The position numbers and the translations under genes are program-made. The notes under the pieces are model-generated. The model saw only the letters and a list, made by a program, of their open reading frames with translations. It ran no database searches and was not told the DNA's origin. Positions 27,705 to 32,570 of a DNA stretch of 32,570 nucleotides are shown here, in pieces (the stretch's first letter is position 1; each line of letters starts with the position of its first letter). Source of the stretch: Quinella sp. 1Q5 (lineage in GTDB: Bacteria > Bacillota > Negativicutes > Selenomonadales > Selenomonadaceae); the NCBI GenBank assembly GCA_014764605.1, contig JACXWG010000017.1, forward strand, positions 1 through 32,570, read 5' to 3'.

Positions 27705-28904
27705 ATGATTGACAAAAAAAACATTTTAATCGGCGTGACGGGCGGAATTGCGGCTTATAAAGTCGTTGAGGTCGCAAGCCGCCTTAAAAAATCCGGTGCG
27801 AACGTCCGAGTTATGATGACGCTCGCCGCAACGGAGTTTGTATCGCCGAGAACGTTTGAAGAGATTACAGGGAACGCCGTTTTCGTCGAAATGTTCGGCG
27901 ATGCGGCGCATTTTCATGTTGCGCACGTTGCTCTTGCCGATTTCGCGGATTTGATACTGATTGCGCCCGCGACAGCGAATTTTTTGGCTAAAGCAGCCCA
28001 CGGAATAGCCGACGACCTGTTGACGACGACAATTTTGGCCTCGGACAAGCCACTTTTAATCGCGCCGTCGATGAATACCAAAATGTTCCTGAATTCCGCG
28101 ACGCAAGACAATTTAAAAGTCCTAAAAGTTCGCGGCGTGAAGATTTTGGAGCCTGCAGTCGGAGAATTGGCTTGCGGCACAAGTGGAAAGGGTCGTTTGC
28201 CCGAACCAGTCGAGATTTGCGCCGTCGTCGAGAAATTTTTTGCTTCCGAACCGATTTTAAGCGGGAAAAGGATTTTAGTGACGGCTGGCGGCACGATTGA
28301 GGCGATTGACCCCGTAAGATATATCGGAAATCGTTCTTCGGGGCGCATGGGCTACGAAATTGCTAAATCAGCGATGAATTCGGGCGCGGAAGTCGTTTTA
28401 GTCTCCGGCAAAAGCGAAGTTGAGCCTCCAGACGGCTTAAAATCGTTTATCAAGGTCGAATCAGCCTTGCAAATGCGCGATGAGGTTCTAAAACACTTTG
28501 AAACGGTCGATTGCGTGATTATGTCCGCCGCCGTCGCCGATTATCGCGTTAAAAACCCTTCCGCACAAAAAATAAAGAAGTCAGACGAAACTTTGACGCT
28601 TGAGCTTGTGAAAAACCCCGACATACTCCGCGAACTCGGAACTTTGAAGAAATCGCAAGTGTTAGTCGGCTTCGCCGCCGAAACGCAAAACATTTTGGAA
28701 TACGCCAATAAAAAACTCGTCGAAAAGAACCTTGACTTCATAGTAGCTAACGATGTGACGGCTGAGGGCGCGGGCTTCGGCGTTTCAACTAATATTGCGT
28801 CGATTATCTGGCGAAATGGTACCGTCGAGAGCTTTTCAAAGATGAGTAAGGCTGATTTGGCGGAAAAAATCATTGAACGCGTAGAAAAAACGATGCGTCA
28901 TTAA
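27705..28904 (+). CDS. coaBC: Bifunctional phosphopantothenoylcysteine decarboxylase/synthetase
   Basis: 399 residues. CoaBC makes 4'-phosphopantetheine from 4'-phosphopantothenate and cysteine in coenzyme A synthesis. The N-terminal flavodoxin-like CoaC half has GVTGGIAAYK, APSMNTKM and the substrate-loop Cys in LACGTSGKGRL. The C-terminal CoaB half has LVTAGGTIEAIDPVRYI then NRSSGRMG, AAVADYRV and KIKK. The length is normal. ATG start 3 nt after rpoZ; it ends the dapF operon. Confidence 0.96.
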   Translation: MIDKKNILIGVTGGIAAYKVVEVASRLKKSGANVRVMMTLAATEFVSPRTFEEITGNAVFVEMFGDAAHFHVAHVALADFADLILIAPATANFLAKAAHGIADDLLTTTILASDKPLLIAPSMNTKMFLNSATQDNLKVLKVRGVKILEPAVGELACGTSGKGRLPEPVEICAVVEKFFASEPILSGKRILVTAGGTIEAIDPVRYIGNRSSGRMGYEIAKSAMNSGAEVVLVSGKSEVEPPDGLKSFIKVESALQMRDEVLKHFETVDCVIMSAAVADYRVKNPSAQKIKKSDETLTLELVKNPDILRELGTLKKSQVLVGFAAETQNILEYANKKLVEKNLDFIVANDVTAEGAGFGVSTNIASIIWRNGTVESFSKMSKADLAEKIIERVEKTMRH

Positions 28905-28956
28905 AAATTCAGAAAGATATGCTAGGCTAACACAAACTTTATAGGAGGTGAAGTTT

Positions 28957-30171
28957 ATGTTAGATAAAGCAATCAAATTTTTCATCACGCTGACCTTTGC
29001 AATCGTCGGAGGGGCGGCATTGCACCAAGTCAGCCCGTTTTTAATTTCGTACATCAATCTGGAGTTCTTTAAAATCGAAACTGGTATCTTTGAATTAACT
29101 TTGGCGAGTCTGGTGAGCATTTTGGCGGGCGCAACGCTCGGAGGGCTTGGCGGTTGGTTCATTTCACCGTTTTTAATCGGCAAACTCGGAAAGTTTACTG
29201 CTTTTGTCGAAAAACAGCTTAGCAAAATGCCAATCAACGACGTAATCGCCGGCGCGGTCGGTTTGGCTATCGGACTTATAATTGCAAATCTTTTGGGCAA
29301 CGCCTTCGCCCGCATTCCTGTCGTCGGAAATTATATTCCCGTAATTTTTAGCATCGTGCTCGGTTATCTGGGCGTGAAAATCACGATTAAGAAGCGTAAA
29401 GAGCTTACAGGCAGTTTTGATTTCATTCCGCACGTTTTGAAAGACATTTTACGCAGTCGAGAGGCTGATAAGGTCGTCAAAGAGACTAAACCGGAAGAAA
29501 AACCGCCTGAACCGCCGCCCGAACCGCCTGCTGAAAAACCAAAGGTCAATCTCGTCAAATTGCAGGAGCATAAGAACAAAAATTACAAACTGCTGGATAC
29601 AAACGTTATAATCGACGGGCGCATTGCTGATATTTGCAAGACGGGCTTTTTGGAAGGCACTTTGCTTATTCCGGTGTTCGTTTTGGAGGAATTGCAATAT
29701 ATCGCCGACTCATCGGACACTTTAAGGCGAGTTCGCGGGCGTCGTGGGCTTGATGTCCTTCAAAAAATCCGCGAAGACGAATCAAACATGGAAGTTGAGA
29801 TTATGAACGTCGATTTTGAGGAAATTCAAGGCGTCGATTCAAAGTTGGTGCGTCTGGCGCAAAAACTCGGCGGCAAAATCATCACCAACGACTTTAACCT
29901 TAATAAAGTTGCTCAACTGCGCGGCGTGGAGGTTCTTAATATCAATGAGCTGTCCAATTCCGTTAAACCGGTCGTGATTCCGGGCGAAACGATGAGAGTT
30001 CAGGTCGTCAAGGACGGAAAAGAGCCTGGGCAGGGCGTCGCGTACCTCGACGATGGCACAATGATTGTTATCGAGAACGGGCACCGCTATTTGAGCCGAA
30101 CAATTTCCGTTGAAGTCACTAGCGCATTACAAACGGCGGCTGGCAGAATGATTTTCGCTAAGCCAAGATAG
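28957..30171 (+). CDS. YacL-type membrane protein with PIN and TRAM domains
   Basis: 404 residues from the ATG at 28957, which has AGGAGG 8 nt before it. About four membrane helices lie in residues ~1-140. A proline-rich linker (EKPPEPPPEPPAEKP) leads to a PIN nuclease domain at ~205-330 with acidic residues in LLDTNVIIDGRIAD, VLEELQ and ITNDFNLNKVA. A C-terminal TRAM domain follows, with GEGYLDDGTMIV-like spacing (GVAYLDDGTMIVIENG). YacL-like proteins are common in Bacillota; a role as a membrane-tethered RNase is likely from the domains but not shown. A strong terminator follows. Confidence 0.9.
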   Translation: MLDKAIKFFITLTFAIVGGAALHQVSPFLISYINLEFFKIETGIFELTLASLVSILAGATLGGLGGWFISPFLIGKLGKFTAFVEKQLSKMPINDVIAGAVGLAIGLIIANLLGNAFARIPVVGNYIPVIFSIVLGYLGVKITIKKRKELTGSFDFIPHVLKDILRSREADKVVKETKPEEKPPEPPPEPPAEKPKVNLVKLQEHKNKNYKLLDTNVIIDGRIADICKTGFLEGTLLIPVFVLEELQYIADSSDTLRRVRGRRGLDVLQKIREDESNMEVEIMNVDFEEIQGVDSKLVRLAQKLGGKIITNDFNLNKVAQLRGVEVLNINELSNSVKPVVIPGETMRVQVVKDGKEPGQGVAYLDDGTMIVIENGHRYLSRTISVEVTSALQTAAGRMIFAKPR

Positions 30172-30196
30172 TTTCACGGTTCAAAACAGTAAAAAA

Positions 30197-30226
30197 CCCT
30201 TCGGCAACGTGTCGGAGGGCTTTTTT
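30197..30226 (+). terminator. Rho-independent terminator after PIN/TRAM gene
   Basis: A 10-bp stem (CCCTTCGGCA with TGTCGGAGGG, including two G-T pairs) with an ACG loop is preceded by six A and followed by C and six T. It lies 25 nt after the stop. The same design, with the same loop and similar stem, recurs at 31859-31888. Confidence 0.9.
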
Positions 30227-30232
30227 GTTGCA

Positions 30233-30270
30233 CGATTTACAAAATCCAATATATTGGAAAACGTAAATCG
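30233..30270. repeat. Nested palindrome, copy 1
   Basis: CGATTTAC and GTAAATCG form a perfect outer inverted repeat around a perfect 14-base palindrome TCCAATATATTGGA (30245-30258). The shared core TACAAAATCC...TTGGA...CGTAA is found again 92 nt later. It is an operator-like or element-remnant sequence; the function is unknown. Confidence 0.6.
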
Positions 30271-30324
30271 AACCTCCAAATCAGCCCCAATTTTTGTACA
30301 TGCCGAAAAAGCCGCATAATGACG

Positions 30325-30360
30325 CGATACAAAATCCTGTATTTTGGATTTCGTAATTTG
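30325..30360. repeat. Related imperfect palindrome, copy 2
   Basis: It shares TACAAAATCC at the left and TTTGGA then CGTAA at the right with copy 1, in the same order and spacing. AAATCC and GGATTT form the inner inverted repeat here. The outer arms are less well kept than in copy 1. Confidence 0.55.
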
Positions 30361-30473
30361 CACGCTCAAAACCCACTTCAAACCAATTTCAAAGCTCCAA
30401 AATCATTTTCGAGGCGTCAAAAAAGTTTTTTCGGCAGGATTTTCTTTTTCAGCTAAGAATTTCTCTTCCCGTT

Positions 30474-31322
30474 ATGAAAAATTCAATCCAAAACACTCTC
30501 AAAGCCGCCGTTGAACGTCTCGCGGCTAAAAATATCGATTCGCCTCGCCTCGACGCTGAAATTTTGCTCGCGCACGTCCTTAATTGCCGCCGATTAACTC
30601 TTTACGTCGATTTTGATAAAATTTTATCGCTCGGAGCCGTCTTGAAGTTCAATGAGCTTGTAAATCGTCGGCTTGAAGGCGTTCCAGTCGCTTATCTGAC
30701 TGGAATTAAAGATTTTATGGGCTTGTCGTTCGCCGTCAATGAAAATGTCCTAATCCCGCGACCAGAGACCGAAATTTTAACTGAACTTGTCGGCGAATAC
30801 ATGCGCGAACTCGATAGGGAAGTAATTTTCGCTGATTTGGGCACGGGGTCGGGCGCAATTCCAATTTCAATCTTAAAATTTGTCAAAAATGCTCGCGCAG
30901 TTACCGTTGACATATCAGAGGCGGCTTTGGAGGTCGCGAAGTTCAATTCTCAACGCTTTAACGTCGATGATAGGATAAAATTTTTCTGCGGAGATTTATT
31001 CGAGCCTTTAACAGGGAAATTCGACGCGATAGTATCAAACCCGCCGTATATCCCGACTTCAGAGCTAAAAACTTTGCAAGCGGAGGTAAAACGCGAACCG
31101 CAACTAGCTTTGGACGGCGGAACGGACGGTTTAACTTTTTATCGACGAATAATCAGCGACGCGCCACGATTTTTAGTTGACGGCGGACTTTTGGCGGTCG
31201 AGGTCGGGATAAATCAGGCTTCGGCAGTAAAAAATTTATTCGAGGCGGCAAAATTCGTTGACGTGGAGATTTTCAAAGACTTAGCAGGGCTTGAACGCGT
31301 TGTGGCAGGCAAATTACGTTGA
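30474..31322 (+). CDS. prmC: Peptide chain release factor N5-glutamine methyltransferase
   Basis: 282 residues. PrmC methylates the Gln of the GGQ motif in release factors 1 and 2. A helical N-terminal domain (RLDAEILLAHVLN) precedes a SAM-dependent methyltransferase domain with IPRPETEILTE, ADLGTGSGAIPISI, and the catalytic NPPY in IVSNPPYIPTSEL. The ATG has only a weak ribosome site. prfA, its usual upstream neighbour, is absent. The stop overlaps the -35 box of the next transcript. Confidence 0.95.
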   Translation: MKNSIQNTLKAAVERLAAKNIDSPRLDAEILLAHVLNCRRLTLYVDFDKILSLGAVLKFNELVNRRLEGVPVAYLTGIKDFMGLSFAVNENVLIPRPETEILTELVGEYMRELDREVIFADLGTGSGAIPISILKFVKNARAVTVDISEAALEVAKFNSQRFNVDDRIKFFCGDLFEPLTGKFDAIVSNPPYIPTSELKTLQAEVKREPQLALDGGTDGLTFYRRIISDAPRFLVDGGLLAVEVGINQASAVKNLFEAAKFVDVEIFKDLAGLERVVAGKLR

Positions 31323-31346
31323 CAGATAAAAACTTTTTGTTAAAAT
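31319..31346 (+). promoter_or_regulatory. Promoter of the RelB-like/YoeB pair
   Basis: A perfect TTGACA (31319-31324) overlaps the prmC stop codon. It is followed after 16 nt by TAAAAT (31341-31346). The start of transcription would be near 31353, right at the GAGGTG ribosome site, giving a very short leader. Confidence 0.6.
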
Positions 31347-31364
31347 GGTTGTGAGGTGATTAAA

Positions 31365-31592
31365 ATGACTGAAAATATAAATATAGCGATTGATAGCGAA
31401 GATTTGAAGGAATTTAATAAACAAACCGGCATGAGCATAGCGGATTGTATAAAAATATTGGTGAACAGCGTAAAATACGGCGGAAAATTGGAATTAGACC
31501 CGTTTTGGAGCGACGAAAATATTAATGAACTTAAAAGTAGAATAAAAAATGGCAAAATGGAACGTCACGACTTAATTGAGGTAGACGAATGA
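31365..31592 (+). CDS. RelB/DinJ-like antitoxin
   Basis: 75 residues from the ATG at 31365 (GAGGTG upstream; the GTG at 31356 overlaps that site). The N-terminus, INIAIDSEDLKEFNKQTGMSIADCIKILV, matches a ribbon-helix-helix DNA-binding domain of the RelB/DinJ type. The acidic C-terminal part (NINELKSRIKNGKMERHDLIEVDE) would wrap the toxin. It overlaps the YoeB gene by 4 nt (ATGA), the usual antitoxin-first layout, and would autorepress the promoter. The pair is visibly more AT-rich than the flanking genes. Confidence 0.85.
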   Translation: MTENINIAIDSEDLKEFNKQTGMSIADCIKILVNSVKYGGKLELDPFWSDENINELKSRIKNGKMERHDLIEVDE

Positions 31593-31852
31593 ACATATAT
31601 TGGGACGAAAAAGCTTGGTTAGAGTATTTGTATTGGCAAACGCAAGATAAAAAGACGTTGAAACGGATAAATAATCTGCTGAAAGACATAGACAGGAACG
31701 GATATAACTGCATAGGCAAGCCTGAACCGTTAAAAGGCGAATTATCTGGCTGGTGGAGTGTCCGAATTGACGAAAAGAATCGTTTGATATTCAAAATCGA
31801 GAATGAACAGATAAAAATAAATAAATGCGGTACACATTACGATGATAAGTAA
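31589..31852 (+). CDS. yoeB: YoeB-family mRNA interferase toxin
   Basis: 87 residues. YoeB is known to cleave mRNA in the ribosomal A site. The residues used by E. coli YoeB are at matching positions: Glu46 in GKPEPLKG, Arg59, Arg65 in KNRLIF, and His83-Tyr84 in GTHY. W5, YW at 15-16 and LSGWWS near 52-57 are also conserved. The active site looks intact. It overlaps the antitoxin by 4 nt and is followed by a terminator. Confidence 0.95.
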   Translation: MNIYWDEKAWLEYLYWQTQDKKTLKRINNLLKDIDRNGYNCIGKPEPLKGELSGWWSVRIDEKNRLIFKIENEQIKINKCGTHYDDK

Positions 31853-31858
31853 AAAAAT

Positions 31859-31888
31859 CTCTTCGGCGACGTGTTGAAGGGTTTTTTT
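31859..31888 (+). terminator. Rho-independent terminator after yoeB
   Basis: A 10-bp stem with G-T pairs (CTCTTCGGCG with TGTTGAAGGG) and an ACG loop is preceded by seven A and followed by seven T. It lies just past the toxin stop. Its layout and much of its sequence match the terminator at 30197-30226. Confidence 0.85.
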
Positions 31889-31922
31889 GTGTTATAATCC
31901 AATTTCGTAAGGAGGAATTTAT

Positions 31923-32537
31923 TTGCAGACAAAAATTTTACAGCCGACGGAAGAAAATTTGCTAATGGCGGCAGAAATGATTAAAAAAGGTGAATTAGTC
32001 GCGTTCCCGACTGAAACTGTGTACGGATTGGGCGCGGACGGCTTGAATGAGGCGGCTTGCAAGAAAATATTCGCGGCGAAGGGCAGACCGAGTGACAAAC
32101 CGCTAAGTTTACACGTCGCAAGCCTAGAAATGGTCGAGCAGGTCGCAAAAATCAATTCGCAGGCAAGAAAATTGTTCGCGGCGTTTTGCCCAGGTGCCTT
32201 GACGATAATATTGCCAAAGAATAAAATTGTTCCGGACTTCGTGACTGGAAAATCGAGCGTCGGGATAAGAATTCCGGCAAATGACGTAGCGTTGAGGCTG
32301 ATAAGGCTTTCAGGAGTTCCGATAGCGGCACCGAGCGCGAATTTATCCGGAAAAACGCCGCCGAAGACCGCGCAAGAAGTATTCGAGAACTTATCGGGGC
32401 GCGTGGAAGTGATTTTGGACGGCGGGCAGTGTCAATTCGGAATTTCTTCAACGATAATCGATTTAACAGGGTCGGAGCCGAAAATTTTACGACACGGGGC
32501 AATTTCAGAGGAAAAAATATGGGAGGTGTTGAGATGA
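31923..32537 (+). CDS. tsaC: L-threonylcarbamoyladenylate synthase (TsaC/Sua5/YrdC family)
   Basis: 204 residues, the short TsaC-like form without the extra Sua5 domain. The enzyme makes threonylcarbamoyl-AMP for the t6A37 modification of ANN-decoding tRNAs. Typical segments are VAFPTETVYGLGADG near 27-41, KIFAAKGRPSDKPLSLHV, FCPGALTIILPK, VGIRIPAN and APSANLSGK. TTG start with TAAGGAGG upstream. A TATAAT at 31893-31898 could be its -10 box, but no good -35 partner is present. Its stop overlaps the next gene start. Confidence 0.94.
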   Translation: MQTKILQPTEENLLMAAEMIKKGELVAFPTETVYGLGADGLNEAACKKIFAAKGRPSDKPLSLHVASLEMVEQVAKINSQARKLFAAFCPGALTIILPKNKIVPDFVTGKSSVGIRIPANDVALRLIRLSGVPIAAPSANLSGKTPPKTAQEVFENLSGRVEVILDGGQCQFGISSTIIDLTGSEPKILRHGAISEEKIWEVLR

Positions 32538-32570
32538 GCAACGCGGAACGCAATAAATTGACAATGAAAC
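32534..32570 (+). CDS. Start of an unidentified gene (partial)
   Basis: An ATG overlaps the tsaC stop (ATGA) and has GGGAGG 7 nt upstream. The frame stays open to the window end for 12 codons (MSNAERNKLTMK). This is too short to identify. The coupling and ribosome site make a real gene likely. Confidence 0.6.
   Translation, partial: MSNAERNKLTMK

Larger units (their letters stand above)
30172..30473. other. Noncoding interval between the PIN/TRAM gene and prmC
   Basis: About 300 bases without a plausible gene. It holds the PIN/TRAM terminator at its left end and two related palindromic sequences (30233-30270 and 30325-30360). The rest is AT-rich filler with repeated runs of CAAAAC, CCAAA and CAAA types and no clear promoter. 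The only long frame, on the minus strand, has no ribosome site and crosses the terminator. Confidence 0.7.

Noticed and set aside
31893-31898. TATAAT as promoter of tsaC
   Set aside because: A perfect -10, but no acceptable -35 at 16-18 nt, and that position lies in the terminator stem. Not called as a feature.
1-32570. CRISPR arrays, tRNA or rRNA genes, insertion sequences, integrases, attachment sites
   Set aside because: Looked for repeats with spacers, cloverleaf-like stretches, and transposase or recombinase motifs; none seen.

Overview
The window is a 32.6 kb bacterial chromosome segment. It starts with the end of the ribosomal-protein/RNA polymerase alpha cluster (rpsM-rpsK-rpsD-rpoA-rplQ). 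The gene order, strong AGGAGG-type ribosome binding sites, frequent TTG starts, an FhaA-type DUF3662+FHA protein and a YacL-type PIN/TRAM protein point to Bacillota. A Negativicutes-like lineage is my best guess, from gene content only. TAG, TGA and TAA all serve as normal stops, so this is the standard bacterial code.

Layout. (1) 1-2635 (+): S13 end, S11, S4, RpoA with an unusual ~27-residue insertion, L17, then a terminator. (2) 2712-3482 (+): FhaA-like protein, facing leuS across a bidirectional terminator. (3) 3599-6799 (-): comF-type phosphoribosyltransferase followed by leuS. (4) 6907-11692 (+): carA-carB, then a BrnT-type toxin and a 59-aa putative antitoxin, with overlapping or nearly abutting ends. 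(5) 11689-25956 (-): one very tightly packed 14 kb block in transcription order: exported TPR protein, DUF512/radical-SAM protein, GTPase Der, an orphan sensor histidine kinase, a complete type I Zorya anti-phage locus (zorA, zorB, zorC, zorD) and comEC. (6) 26059-28904 (+): dapF-gmk-rpoZ-coaBC. (7) 28957-30171 (+): PIN/TRAM membrane protein and terminator. (8) 30172-30473: noncoding stretch with two related palindromic repeats. (9) 30474-32570 (+): prmC, a RelB-like/YoeB toxin-antitoxin pair, a second terminator of the same design, tsaC, and the first codons of another gene.

The most interesting part is the Zorya locus. All four type I components are recognisable: a MotA-like ZorA with a long helical tail, a MotB/OmpA-like ZorB with the membrane Asp, an EH-signature ZorC, and a SNF2 helicase ZorD carrying an Mrr-like nuclease domain. 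Two genes are interrupted. zorA has a single in-frame amber codon exactly between the membrane motor and the tail, with the frame fully open on both sides. zorC is split into two overlapping frames. This may be a decaying system, a switchable one, or a recoded one. It sits in a housekeeping-type operon with 0-5 nt junctions and no visible mobile element.

The block appears to be driven from a compact divergent promoter at 25982-26033. There a single palindromic TTGCAA hexamer can serve as the -35 box of both the leftward operon (TATAAT at 17 nt) and the rightward dapF operon (TATACT at 17 nt).
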